A DNA stretch of 64,000 nt from Mixia osmundae IAM 14324 (Eukaryota > Basidiomycota > Mixiomycetes > Mixiales > Mixiaceae), in NCBI RefSeq assembly GCF_000708205.1, contig NW_014575550.1, positions 62,001-126,000 on the forward strand, given 5' to 3'. Position numbers and translations under genes: made by a program. A model generated the notes under the pieces. That model did no database searches. It worked only from the letters and a program-made list of their open reading frames with translations, and was not told where the DNA came from. Positions within the stretch are counted from its first letter, which is position 1, and each line of letters opens with the position of its first letter. Positions 1-12,405 of this stretch are shown one piece after another.

Positions 1-2257
1 AGCGTATCGGCACAGGCCGCGACAAGCTCTCTGCCGACATGTCAGCCGGTGGAGAAGAAACGCAATGAAGCCCTTTTTGGCGTCGAAGCCGCACTCATTC
101 CGTTCCTCGTCATCCTCTCCGGCGTACTCGCCGGTTTGACGCTGGGATACATGTCGCTGGATTTTACACAGCTACAGATCCTGGCAAAGACGGGCTCGGA
201 GAAGGAGAAGGAGTATGCTCGCAAGATCATCCCGATTCGTAAGAACGGACATCTCTTGCTCGTCACTCTTCTTCTCGCCAATATGATCGTCAATGAAACC
301 TTGCCCGTCATTGCCGACAATGTCCTCGGCGGTGGCGTACAGGCCGTCGTGATTTCGACGGCTTTGATCGTCATCTTCAGTGAGATCATCCCTCAAAGTG
401 TCTGTTCACGGTTCGGTCTTGCCATTGGCGCACGCATGGTCTGGCCGGTCCAGATTCTCATCTACATTTTCGGCATCGTTGCATGGCCTGTTGCATGGCT
501 CCTCGGACGTATTCTCGGTCAACATTCTGGCATCGTCTATCGCCGCGCTGAGCTCAAAGAGCTCATCTCGATGCACCAGGAAGCCAGCGGCCACGGTGGC
601 GATCTCGAAAAAGACACGATCACAATCGTAGGTGCTACCCTGGATCTTCAGGAGAAGAAGGCGCTTGACGCAATGACGAGCATCAAAGACGTCTTCATGC
701 TTAACCGTCACACGACCAGACTTGACTATGCTACATTGGGTGACATCATCAAATCCGGTCATTCTCGCGTTCCGGTCTACGAAGAGATGGAAGTCCCCTC
801 GCCTGTCTCTACGCCACCTCCCCTGCCGTCATATCATCAGGCGTTCTCGCTCCGCAAAGACTTTGCCGCACCAGGCTCTCCTGCCAGCGTACAAGTTCAA
901 ACGCCTGTCAAGCGACGCAAGATAGTCGGCGTTCTGCTGACAAAGCAGCTGATCCTACTCGACCCGGAAGACGCAACGCCCCTGTCAGAGATTCCCATCC
1001 ATCCTCTGCCGGTCGTCGCTGCCGATCTCGCTCTCTTTGCGATGCTCAACCAGTTTCAGGAGGGCAAGAGTCATATGGCAATTGTCGCGCCCCGCCTCAA
1101 GCCTGAGGACGCTCTGCGCTCACCTACCAGCATGCTCTCGGAGTCCAAGGCGAGCTCTACAGGGCATGAAGAGCGATCGATCCTTCGTCAGCTCTTTGGT
1201 CGCGATGATGGAAAGCACAAGGCGGAGGAGAGCACTGCCGAGAAGGGTCTCATGGTGCAGCAATTGACATGGTTTGCTGGCAGCAAGAGCTCGCTCTCTG
1301 GTGTGGGCCTTGACATCGATCGACCTTTGGGTATCATCACCCTTGAGGATGGTAAGCATGCGCTGCAGCTATCTCGATCAATACGCTGACCTAGGATATC
1401 TTACAGTCATCGAAGAGCTCATTGGAGAGATCTATGACGAGACCGATCGTAATATCGTCACGGGAGAAACTTCTCTCAAGACTTACATTCCGCCCGAAGC
1501 CCACGAGCGCATCGATGCAGTACAAGCACAAGCTGCAGCTCTACCGCAGAAGTCGACATTGCCAATGGAGTCTGCGGCCAAGTCAAGTCTTCTGACCCGT
1601 ACTGCCGCTTCCATCTCACGATCCAACACACCCCAGACTGTCGAGAGTACCGGTCCGCCGGCTGCCAAGAATGCTCTGCGTCGCATGACAATTGGCATGG
1701 CCCGATCGCGCTCGGCGCCCAGCCGTCGGCGTAGCTCTGTGGACACAGCCGCTACCGCGCCGGCAGATGAGGCAACGTTGACGGGTACACCCATTGTCAA
1801 GGAACCGGAAAGCGCGCTCGAGCTCATCAGAGAACGAACCCATACCGGCAGCGATACGAGTGGCGACAAAACTGCACATAGCGATACCGAGGCAAACCAA
1901 GACCTTCCCAAGCCAATCGTTGCACGCCGTCGTTCGCTAGATGCGCTCGATCGCTCCGCCCGAGTGGACGGTCGCACGAGCTCAGTGCCGGCAAGCCCTC
2001 GACCTATAGTACAAGCCTTGCCGTCCTTAGCGGAGGCGATACTGCTCGAGCGCGGCCGTCGTCAGCTCGCATCTCAAGGCACCGATCTATCCAACGTCAA
2101 TCTGCGCGTGGCTACACCTGCCTCGCTCGGGGATGCATCGACCATCTTTGTTCCCTCGCCCGGGGAATCTGGCCTATCCTCTGCCAATACTTCAAAGGGC
2201 AAATCGTTCAAGACTCCTCTCGTACCTATATCGACTCCGCCCGCTAGCAGGCAGTAG
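1..2257 (+). CDS. MAM3: CNNM/Mam3-type DUF21-CBS membrane protein, 5' end cut by window
   Basis: Member of the CNNM/CorC/Mam3 family, which acts in divalent-cation homeostasis (vacuolar Mam3 in yeast). The frame is open from base 1 with no in-frame ATG, so the start lies upstream. Exons are <1-1351 and 1407-2257; the 55-bp intron falls inside the signature ITLEDVIEELIGEIYDE, which reads perfectly once spliced. Order: hydrophobic DUF21 region with about four membrane segments (bases 80-540), then a CBS pair whose first half is interrupted by a Pro/Ser-rich loop (about 790-910). After the second CBS comes a roughly 250-residue Ser/Thr/Arg-rich tail, probably cytosolic and a phosphorylation target (inference). 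The joined coding length is a multiple of three. The family call is strong; the transported ion cannot be read from sequence. Confidence 0.9.
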
Positions 2258-2450
2258 TGTTGCACTTCAGTCTGTATTGGGAATGCACATCGAGTGAATG
2301 AACGCGAATTCATCTCCAGCATGGCTAGCGGTGCATACGCCGGCGAACGTGATGCTGACGTAATATTAAAGACGAAATCGCGAGTCTGGCCGCGCTTGGC
2401 CAATCCAAATTTTGTCAATCGGTCTGCCAGCTATTGGCTGAGAATCAACG

Positions 2451-5400
2451 ATGGTGGGCGCAACGGCGAGTGTTGCACAGCGGATCGAGCCATTGGCTTC
2501 TCATCTCGTTATCGATCCGCCAGCGGTGTTAGATGCGTCAAAGCTGTCGATCCCAACAACTCGACTTGGCTCTGGTGGCATCGAAGCCGGCGTCGTGCTC
2601 ACACGGTTGGGCAAGGCCAGCAAGTCTTCTGGCAGCTCACAGCTACCTGTCACGCTTGTCTCGAGAGCAACGGCACAGTCTACAGGGCGATTGCTCTCCC
2701 ATCTGACGGCTCTCTCCACCTTGCCTGTCGTCTTGCATCTCGTCGTGCCTGCAGGCGGCGATCATGCTTCTCTGGCATCGCTAGCTGCAAAGAAGGCAGT
2801 GCTGCTCTGCTCGAGCACAGCAAAGGAGATTGCCACTCATTTTGTCGTTGCTGCTCGATTGGCCAAAGAGCTGCAGCAGCCTATCATTCACTGGTTCGAC
2901 GAGGCGCTACTCCAGGAGCTAGAGCTACTGCCGAGTCTACCTGCAGAAGACATTGCTAGCTTCTTGTCTACACAAGTCTCAAATGGCCATGCGGATGGCA
3001 ACGGACATGCTCCCGATGCAAATGGCGATGTTGAGATGTCTGATGGCAGCGATACATCAAACGAGCCCAAGACCGCTCTCGAAGTCATCAGTAGCTTAGA
3101 TCTGCCAGCGAGCTTGGGCAAATTCGAGCCGATAAGCTTGCGAGAGGGTAAGGGCGAGCGTGTCGTTGTCGCCTTAGGCTCAGTATCGTCTCCACTGCTC
3201 GCCTCCCTTGCCGATCAAGCCAATACAGTCGTTGGCATATCCGTCTGGCGGCCCCTAGATGCGAGCAAGCTCGCCAGCCTGCTGCCAGTCTCAACGTCTT
3301 CAGTGGCAGTAGTAGAGCGAGCCCAGCGCAAGTCGGGCAAATGGAGCTCCTTCTACCTAGACATCGTCAGCGCATTGAATAGCACTCCCCGCGCTAGCTC
3401 GCCCCGCATCGTCAGCGTACAGGCTGGTGCTCTGACTTCGTCGGATATCAAGCAAGCCGTCACTACCATCACGAAGGCGCTCACATCCACCAAGTCAGAC
3501 TCGGTGACCGTGGGGAAGTTTGACCGCGACGCTACAAAGCCGGAGCTGCCTCGTATACCAAAGTGGGAGCAGCAAAATTACCTATCACTGCTTGCTTCTA
3601 CCTTTACCGATCGGTTTGAGCTCGTCAACTCGCCCGAATCTGCCGCTTCGGCTGTGCTGGCACAATCTCCCATCTCGCCTACATCTCCCGAATATGCGCT
3701 AGGTCGACTGTTGCGATCTGCCGCTGCTCGATCAACATTGCGCAAGACAGTCGAGCAGCTCTTGTCGTCTACAGAGATCTCGAGTGCCCCTGCGCTCGCA
3801 AAGGCGCTGACATCCTGGCTCAAGGCGCCCAAATCCGCAAAGGCCATTTCAGACGCCTTGGAAGCCGTCAACGCTGCTACTCTCGACTCGCCTTTGCTCA
3901 AGTCGATCACCTCGCAGAAGAATGCTTTCGAGCGTCGTTCGCAGTGGATCATAGGCTCGGACGCTTGGGCGTACGATCTTGGTGCATCTGGTATTCATCA
4001 TGCGCTAGCGACTGATGTCGACGTCAATATCCTCATCATCGATTCCCAGCCTTACTCATCAGACTTGACAAAGAGCACAGCAGAAGCTGCAGAGCAGAGG
4101 AAGAAGGATATCGGTCTATATGCGATGAACTACGGCAATGCCTATACTGCCTCAATTGCTGTGTATGGCGACTATAGTCAGTCCGTACGAGCGTTGAACG
4201 AAGCAGACAAGTTCAACGGACCAAGCATTGTGCTCGCCTATCTGCCAGGTGGCCACGAGGACAGTGTCTCGGCACTCGATGTACTCAAGCAGACAAAGCT
4301 TGCCATCGATTCGGGATACTGGCCGCTCTATCGCTGGGAGCCATCGATCGCTACTTCAGACGAGCGATTCGATCTAGACTCGGAGCGTATCAAGGCAGAT
4401 CTCAAGGCATTCCTCGATCGTCAGAATCACCTTACGATGCTGTCAAAGCGCGTGCCACAGTTCTCAGAAACACTCTCATCGTCCTATGGCACCCTTGTCA
4501 AGGATGCTGCCGAACGCCGCGCAAAGGCTGCATTCGAGCAACTGACAGGCGCAGTCGATGGTCCGCCTCTGCTCGTTCTGTATGCGTCTGACGGTGGCAA
4601 TGCTGAAAAGCTAGCGAAAAAGTTCACTGCTCGAGCTCGCGCACGTGGCCTCGGCGCTCGTGTGCTCGTTATGGACAGCTTCAGCATCGAGGATCTAGCA
4701 CTCGAGCCCAATGTTGTTCTGATCACGTCCACTGCAGGCCAGGGTGAATTCCCGCAAAATGGTCGTCAGTTCTGGAAGAGTCTCGCTGCGGCAAACACTT
4801 CATCGAACGGCCCTCAAGGCGGCGACGGACGAAGTCTCGATCAGATCAAGTTCTCCGTCTTTGCGCTTGGCGATTCCCATTATTGGCCTAGACCAGAAGA
4901 CGCCCATTACTTTAACAAATCAGGCAAGGATCTTGACAAGAAGTTGCATGAGCTAGGCGCAGAGCCACTCGCCGATATCGGTCTGGGCGACGATCAAGAT
5001 GCAGATGGTCCACAGACGGCCTACAAGCAGTGGGAGCCAAAGATCTGGAAGTCGCTGGGCGTTGCCGATGCAGAAGTCACAGAAGCAGAGCCTGAGCCAA
5101 TTACCAATGAGCACATCAAGATCGCAAGCAACTATTTGCGTGGTACGATTCCAGAGGGCCTGGTCGATACCTCGACCGGTGCGCTGGCCGAGGCAGATGG
5201 ACAGCTGACCAAGTTCCATGGTCCGTTTCAGCCTATGTCACGTGAAGCCAACTAATTCTCCTTCGCAGGCATCTACCAACAGGATGATCGCGACATCAGA
5301 GAGCAGCGTCAAGAGCAAGGTCTCGAGCCGGCTTACTCCTTCATGGTCCGAGTCCGAATGCCTGCTGGCGTTTGTATGCCTTCGCAATGGCTCCAGATCG

Positions 5401-6997
5401 ACAACATTTCAGAGCAGAGAGGCAATTCAACATTCAAGCTCACCACACGTCAGACATTCCAATTCCATGGCATCGTCAAGCACAACCTCAAGCCTGCAAT
5501 CCAGGAGATCAACAAGGCACTGCTCGATACCATCGCAGCTTGTGGCGATGTGAACAGAAACGTCATGTGCTCTGCCAACCCCAATCTCGGTCCTTTGCAT
5601 CATCAGGTGCATCAATTCGCCGTGCATCTCAGCGAGCACCTCATGCCTCACACATCTGCATACGCTGAGATTTGGCTCGACAAGAAGCTCGTCAAAGGTG
5701 ATGCTGTTAAGGACAACGAGCCTTTGTACGGCCCGTACTATTTGCCGAGGGTGAGCCAGAATGCTTCAGTGCTGTCTCTTGCGCTGAGTCATTTGTGGGC
5801 CTGCAGAAATTCAAGATCGCTATCGCTGTGCCGCCGAACAACGATGTCGATCTATTCGCAAACGACGTTGGCTTTATCGCCATCACGAGTTCATCTGGCC
5901 AGCTTGAGGGCTTCAACTTGACTATTGGCGGAGGTATGGGTGTGACGCATTCGAACAAGAACACATATCCTCGTCTGGCCGACGTCATTGGCTTTGTGAC
6001 GCCAGAAGAGGCCGTCATTGCTGCCGAGAAGGTCATGCTCGTGCAACGCGATAATGGCGATCGCACTAACCGCAAGCGTAAGCTAGTTGCTCTCATGTCC
6101 CCGTCCCATCTGATGAATCTGCAGATGCTCGACTAAAATACACCGTCGATACGATGGGCGTCGATCGGTTCAAGGCAGAAGTCGAGAAGCTACTTGGCTA
6201 CGAGCTCAAGCCCGTCAGACCGTACCATTTCGATAGAAACATCGACTTCTTTGGCTGGCAAGATGCACCTGACGGTCGCAAAGCCTTCACTTGCTTCATC
6301 GAGAATGGCAGAGTTGAAGACCGACCTGGCCAGCCCTTCAAGACCGGTCTGCGCGAAATTGCTAAGGTCCACAAGGGCGTCTTCAGGCTGACCGGCAACC
6401 AGCATCTCATCATTGCCGACATACCTGCCGATCAGGCTGACACTATCCAAGGACTGCTCAAGAAGTACCATCTCGATAACGTCGACTTTACCGGCTTGCG
6501 ATTGAGTAGCAGTTCTTGCGTCGCGCTACCGACATGCGGTCTCAGTATGGCCGAAGCAGAGCGATGGATCCCCAAACTCATCGATCGGCTTGACACCATT
6601 GTCGAAGGCGAAGGGTTACGAAGTGACTCGATCGTGCTAAGAGTGACTGGATGTCCCAATGGTGTGTCATGACCATCATGCGAAGCAGCACACGGGCTGA
6701 TTCTGCCTAACTATAGGTTGCGCGCGTCCTTGGCTCGGCGAGGTCGGTTTGGTCGGCAAGGCACCTGGTGCTTACATGATGATGCTTGGCGGAGGCTACG
6801 CTGGTGATCGTCTCAACAAGCCTTACAAGGAGTCTGTCACCGAAGACGAGATTGTCGAGATCCTGACGCCTATGATCAAGCGGTACGCCAAGGAACGCTT
6901 CGAAGGCGAGCACTTTGGCGATTGGACCATTCGTGCTGGTTATATCAAGCCGACGACATCTGGCAAGTCCTTCTACGAGGACTCTCCGCTTGCGTGA
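2451..6997 (+). CDS. MET5: Sulfite reductase [NADPH] hemoprotein beta subunit
   Basis: Catalyses six-electron reduction of sulfite to sulfide in sulfate assimilation, using siroheme and a 4Fe-4S cluster, and works with the Met10 flavoprotein. Exons 2451-5220, 5269-5750, 5807-6077, 6125-6661 and 6717-6997 give 1446 residues, close to yeast Met5. The N-terminal third resembles the pyruvate:ferredoxin oxidoreductase-like part of fungal Met5. A flavodoxin domain follows at about residues 704-870 ([32 protein letters not shown]). The hemoprotein repeats begin near residue 924. Cluster/siroheme ligands are CVALPTC (C-x5-C) near residue 1306 and CPNGC (C-x3-C) near 1354; the last intron splits the second motif. 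The junctions restore family motifs such as [17 protein letters not shown] 2451 is the first in frame. Confidence 0.95.
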
Positions 6998-7137
6998 GCG
7001 CAAAGTAGATCTGTACAATATGCATCTTGCTGCATGGGTTTCTGGCCTTGATCGACTTTGTCGCGTCGCGTGTCTCGTAGCTTCACCGATTGACAATCAG
7101 TCGACCACATGCCCCAGACATCCTCCCGACAGCCGCA

Positions 7138-9384
7138 ATGACCAGCAAGCCATCTACATGGCTAAGCAGTGCAGAGAAAGACTTGCTCATCGTCTCGACA
7201 GCCCTCAAGTTGCTGCTCTTCCCGTCATAGTCAGCACTTCTTTTGCAAGTTGCTCAAAGGGCTGATCGTCGCGCAGCCGCTCGACCGACTTTGAAGTGCA
7301 CAGAAATTGGCTCGCCATCACGGGCAGTCTACCTCTACGGCGATGGTATCAAGACGTACGCTCTCGTGTTCCAGGTAGCTGGGTTGGGCTCTTAACAAAA
7401 TTACAGACGACATCAGAATGGACGCTAGACTATGCAAGTTCGACAGCTTGCTAAGCCTCCTGATTAGCGCTCACGCGTACGACGGTGTAGCCACCGTTTT
7501 TTGCTTATTTCGAATGGCTGCTCGCCCAAGCTGCGTTTGTCGTTGACCCGAAGATCATCGACGTGCACAACCTAAAGTATTCAGCATGGTCGGTCATTGC
7601 CTTTCAGCGCTCGACCGTGATCCTATCAGAACTCGTGCTCGGCATGGCCTTGTTGATGTGCGTCATCCGCTTTCCCGATGCTTTGTGCCGCCTCATAGAG
7701 TCGTCAGATTTGCTCGAAACAACAAGTCAGACTCCAATAGCGCGTTCATCGTTGCCGCGTCTCTTCTGCTTCACCCGGGTCTGATCATCATTGACCACAT
7801 CCACTTCCAGTACAATAGCTTCTTGTTAGGCATACTTCTACTGGCCATCCTAGCAGCAAAACTTGTGAGGGTCACGATTGGGAGCGCAGCAGAATTGACG
7901 TGCTGTCAGGAGAGATATGCGCTGTGTACTTTCCTTTTCGCCTCGCTGCTCAATCTCAAGCATATCTTCGTTTATCTCGCTCCTCCATTCTTCGTCTATG
8001 TCGCACGAGTGCATTGCTTCACAGCAAACGGCGAGTCGCATTATCTCAGCATTTCACCACTGCTGAGCGGCATATGCCTTGCAGGTTTCCGCACAGATCG
8101 GCTACTGCAGCTCGGTACGATAACCGCACTGGTCTGTGCTGCCTCATTCGGACCTTTCCTTGCGGTGGGCGGTCTGGAAGCTGTTCGAGAGATCATTGCT
8201 CGCCTCTTTCCGTTCCAGCGCGGACTCAATCACGCATACTGGGCGCCGAACGCTTGGGCGCTGGCGAGTGCAGCAGATCGAGTGCTGGTCAAATGTGCGC
8301 AAGCTTCTTCCGAGCAAAGTATCCCTTAGTGATCCAGGGCGTCACAGATTACATGCAAACGGGCCGAGCTGTCAACCTCGAAGCACTCGCATCCACTTCG
8401 CGCGGTCTCGTTGGTGACACTTCTTTCGGCGTCCTCCCAAATGTCACGCCCCAGCATTGTTTCGCAATAACAGCTAGCTTCATGCTCGTCTTCTTGACCA
8501 AGTTGTGGTTCCGGCCGACATACGATCGCTTCGTCAGCGCCATCATCCTGTGCGCCATGTCCAGCTTTCTCTTCGGATGGCATGTGCACGAGAAAGCGTC
8601 AATGCTATTCCTGGTGCCTCTGAGGTGAGTGAAAGCCTGCTAAGCAAGCATTCAGCTAATAGCGAGCAGTCTGGTGGCAACGCGCGATCACGACCACTAT
8701 CGCATCTTTGTGCTCGCCTCGATGTCTAGCATCATCGCGCTGTTCCCGTTGCTCATCAATCGAGACGAAACGCTCATCAAGTTTGCTTACACTGCCTTGT
8801 GGGCGCTACTTGTCTTTCCGGCACTACAGCAATCCGTCCACAAGTACGTTTCATGCACTGGCTATGATCTCGCTGATCGCCATAGCAGACCCGCGCCATC
8901 GCTATTCTCGTACATGACATGGCGAGCAGAGTTGCTGTATCTTGCAGGCTTTGTCGCTCTGCAAGCCTATGTGTCTGTTCTTCACCCCATCGTTTTCCCT
9001 GCGGGCGCGGACAGCCTACCGATACCGGCGGAAGGACTCGTCGATGCGGTGAGCAAAGTGGCAAGCGAGCTTTCAACGAGTATGACAGCAATGCTCGCAA
9101 CTGCGTCAAGCCCGGTCGCAACAACGGCGCGTATTGCCAGCGGCACAGCAGCTGTCACCGCGCCGACGGGCTTCACAGCTTCCGCAGGTTTGCTCCAGCC
9201 TGACCAGCCAATGGTAGAAGCGGTCATCAACGCAACAGCGAATGCAAGCGATGCCATCAAGAGCAGCTCAGAAGCAGTCGCAAGCAATCTAGAGTTCTTG
9301 CCGCTCATGCTCACGAGCGTCTATTGTGCGCTGGGCATCTCGTGGTCGTTCGTGAGACTGGGCGCGTTGTATTTGCAGAGCTGA
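7138..9384 (+). CDS. ALG8: ALG8-type dolichyl-P-Glc alpha-1,3-glucosyltransferase
   Basis: ER multi-pass enzyme that adds the second glucose to the lipid-linked oligosaccharide for N-glycosylation. The model has eight exons: 7138-7229, 7277-7355, 7407-7433, 7491-7657, 7699-8294, 8348-8624, 8670-8843 and 8889-9384 (635 residues). Motifs are [14 protein letters not shown] in the first luminal loop, with the catalytic-type Asp, then [60 protein letters not shown] and the terminal [17 protein letters not shown]8 is preferred over ALG6 from these strings. The third intron uses a GC donor. The intron at 8295-8347 is the least certain. An Ala/Ser/Thr-rich insertion of roughly 97 residues (9001-9295) precedes the last membrane segment. 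The short first exon and start fit the family. Confidence 0.9.
7434..7490 (+). other. GC-AG intron of ALG8
   Basis: The 57-bp intron starts GCAAGT and ends GTGTAG. Only this pair of boundaries joins WTLDY to PPFFAYFEW in frame, as ALG8 requires; no GT donor nearby does so. Confidence 0.8.
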
Positions 9385-9390
9385 ATGCAA

Positions 9391-11060
9391 TCACTTGCGC
9401 CGACTCGTGCCTCTACCTCTCCCGCGTGCTTTTGGCCAGGATTTGTAGGCTTTCGGCTTGGCCATTCTGGTCTTGCCACGGGACGCTTGCGACTTGGGAA
9501 CGGGCGGCTCATCTTCGCTGTCCTCCCCTCGTTCTGCTTGGCCCCTCGGCTTGAACATCGCTCGATCTGCTCGCGGCTCAACCAAAGCCGCGTAATCTGA
9601 GCAATGTGCTTACACCTGTCTCGTTTCCTTGGGCTGAGATTGGAGAGAGCGGGAACGCCGGACAGAGGAGACTCCAGAGCTGAGCGCATGAAGTCTTCGG
9701 CAGATTGACCAGGAGCAATTGCAGCATTGGACTTGTTCGATCTTTGCATAGGACGAGGCGGGGTCAAAGGTGCCTCATCGTTGTCCGAGAACTGGAGATC
9801 GCGCAGGAGCGTATCATCTGTCGTGACTTTTGTAATCTGCCGCCTGACTGCTCTAGATGCTGGCAATTTGGCTACGCTGGTGCCTTTGGCCGGCGAGATC
9901 GCCACGTTAGTCGGCTTGAAAGCTAGGCGATCATTAGCTATTGCGAGTTGACTCTGCTTGACGAGTTTCGGCGGTGGGGCAGCCTGTGCAGAGGTTCCGG
10001 TCCCATACTCATCCTCCGATGAGAGGGCAGCGCTCATCGCTAGCTCTGCCTCTGTATGTGCCTGAAGCTGTGATACCGGAAAGCAGTCGTTACAAACGGG
10101 GCATTGACCTCTGGCTTCCGCGCCTTGATTCTCTTTGCCCTTTGCTACAGCATCACTGGGTTTGAGGCGTCTGGGCGACAGACTGGGGCCAGGTGAGAGC
10201 ACCATTACACTGGCCTGGCTTGATTGGCTGAGATCAACCAGAGGAGATCTGCTGTGAGCGTGTTTGCCTTTCTTGGTGGGCGTAGCTATGGCAAGACGAG
10301 TCTGAGGCAATGGCGGCGGCAGGGTGATATCAGGCGATAGGAGCGGATACAGGTCAATGGTCGAGTCGACATACGGCGTGGTCTTCTGTGAGGTAGCAGT
10401 AGGTGTACTCGACTGAGCAGCGACACTGGCGCGACGTCGTGCACGAGACACAGAGGGCCGCCAGTCGTCACGTTCCATCTGTGGCGATAGAGTTGTCGTC
10501 CTCTGCGTTCCTTTGCTTGACCTCTGGCTAGATTGAACCGGAGATGACGAAGTGATGGTTGTCGTGTGCGAGTCGGCTGGCTGCGCAGATACAGCAGGAC
10601 GAGCAGACGACTTGAGATCACGAGAAAATGCCGGCGGAGGAGTGATTTCTGCCGGTCTAATCCTCTTCGGCGTCGTCTTCAGAGGCACGACATCGTCTCC
10701 TGAGCTGTCTTCCTCATCCGTGCTCATCAACCGATGAGATTTGCCGCGAATGGGCTCGACGGGCTTGCTCAGGAGAGCAGCGCGGGCCAATTTGAGGGCG
10801 GTCGACCGTTCCGATTGAGATTGAAGCATGAATATCCTCGTTGCACCGTCGATGTCGTCGTATACATCCTGAGTAGGTACAGACAGACGAGGTCGCTTAG
10901 TAGCACGCCTGTTCTGGCGGGAATGAGCAGAATGAGAGCTGCCCTTACTGCTGCCCTCGTCGGTCGATCCCGTCGATGTACTGGGCACAGGCATGCTCGA
11001 ACGCGTGCCATCAGCTAGCTCGAGCTCACCTGAGTCGCGTGAGCTGGCGGCCGCTGCCAT
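9391..11060 (-). CDS. Nuclear-type protein with UBZ4-like zinc finger, function unknown
   Basis: Exons 9614-11060 and 9391-9566 on the minus strand give 540 residues. Without the 47-bp intron the frame runs on into unlikely sequence; with it the protein ends in a basic tail (KARGRGRGTSRRK). The protein is mostly low-complexity Ser/Pro/Lys sequence with likely nuclear signals (ATKRPRL). One compact element, CPVCNDCFPVSQLQAH near residue 320, resembles the UBZ4 (Rad18/Slx4-type) ubiquitin-binding finger C-x2-C-x11-H, but the expected fourth ligand Cys is a Glu (HTEAE). A DNA-damage or ubiquitin-linked nuclear role is plausible, and a remote Slx4-like scaffold was considered, but I recognise no ortholog. 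It is divergent from the Rab4 gene. Confidence 0.65.
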
Positions 11061-11208
11061 CTGGTGAGCTGTGTGCGAGGGAGGAGCAATACCAATCCAC
11101 CGATCGGGTCACAAAAGCAAACGAGCAACGAGCAAGACGCGCCGCGACTGGCTGACTGACCGGCAGGAGCGTGACGACGGCGGACTTGCTGGCGACAAAG
11201 GGGCCGTC
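11061..11208. promoter_or_regulatory. Shared divergent promoter, UBZ-like gene / Rab4 gene
   Basis: The 148 bp between two divergent start codons must hold both promoters and both 5' UTRs. I see no clear TATA box. Inferred from geometry. Confidence 0.45.
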
Positions 11209-12277
11209 ATGGCTCAATCAGAGTACAACGTCGAACTTGTAGAGACATATGGTCAGTCGAGCAGGCCAGACGCCGCACTGATGACGCTCTGACGGGGCAA
11301 GGCAGATTACCTGTTGAAGTGTATCCTCATCGGCGAGTCCGGCACGGGCAAGAGCTGCCTGCTCAATCAGTTCATCAACAACGCCTTCCGCAATGACTCC
11401 CGTCACACCATTGGGGTCTCCTTTGCGTCGTCGCTCATCAGACTCCCTTCAACGACGGCCAGTGCCGCCTCGCCGGTGAAGTCTAGCCAGACAAAGGCAG
11501 GCGATCAGATGGGCCTAGGCAAGAGATGGAAGCGCTCCGGATCCGCTTCTTCCTCTCATTTCGCGCTGCGGCCATCGCCCGAACGGACACTGAAGCTACA
11601 AATATGGGACACCGCCGGTCAAGAGCGGTTTCGGTCGGTGACGAGGAATTACTACAGAGGCTCGGCGGGCTGTCTGCTCTGTTATGACATCACCAGGTCC
11701 GCGAATGCTCCTCATGCGCCTTGCTCGTCATGCTCACTGCAATACCCTGTTGACAGGCGGAGTACGTTCACGAATCTGGCCATATGGCTAGCAGACGCGC
11801 GTGCACTGGCCTCGCCCGAGCTCGTCACGGTACTCGTCGGCAACAAGCTAGACCGAGAGGAAGAACGGGAAGTCGACTACCTCGAAGCGAGTCGGTGGGC
11901 CAAAGAGAACGATCTCATCTTTGTCGAAGTCTCATCACTCACAGGTATGCATGCCACGTCCAACGTCCCCTTGCAACGCTGATAACGTCATACGGCGGGC
12001 AGGTGAGAACGTAAGAGAGCCTTTTGTACTACTGGCGAGATCTATCCTGTTTGCGATCGAGTCGGGCCGAATCGATCCAGAAGCTTCGAATGCGGGCGTA
12101 TCCTACGGCGAACGTGCGATCAGACGCGTCTCAAGCACGTATATGAACAGCACCAGCGGCTTCGGCGGCTTCACTCTCGCGGGCAGCTCCAGCTCGCCAG
12201 GCATGCTGTCGACTGTCTCGAACGCGCTCGGTCTCAGCCGTAATAACGCGAGCTCGAGCTCGAGCGGCTGCTGTTGA
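11209..12277 (+). CDS. ypt4: Rab4-type small GTPase with long switch-region insertion
   Basis: Rab GTPase of the Rab4/Ypt4 type, acting in early endosome recycling. Exons 11209-11251, 11306-11696, 11757-11944 and 12003-12277 give 298 residues against roughly 215 for usual Rab4. G motifs are GESGTGKS (G1), HTIGVSF (G2), [19 protein letters not shown] (G3 and switch II), GNKLD (G4) and SSLTGEN (G5). Rab4-like strings include [12 protein letters not shown] and SYGERAIRR. The protein ends in CC, as expected for double geranylgeranylation. Between switch I and the WDTAG strand, about 48 extra Ser/Lys-rich residues are encoded at about 11436-11590 without an intron signal. A second Ser-rich insertion lies before the CC tail. 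Family assignment is firm; the subfamily is likely. Confidence 0.88.
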
Positions 12278-12405
12278 TTTGCGATTTGTAAGGAAACATG
12301 TCACCTCCTACACTGTGTCTTTCGTGCGTGCTTGTATCTATTGCGCATCAGCGTTTCCTACTACCTGTCATCGTGCATTATGTACATCGTGTCTGCAGAT
12401 TGCAA

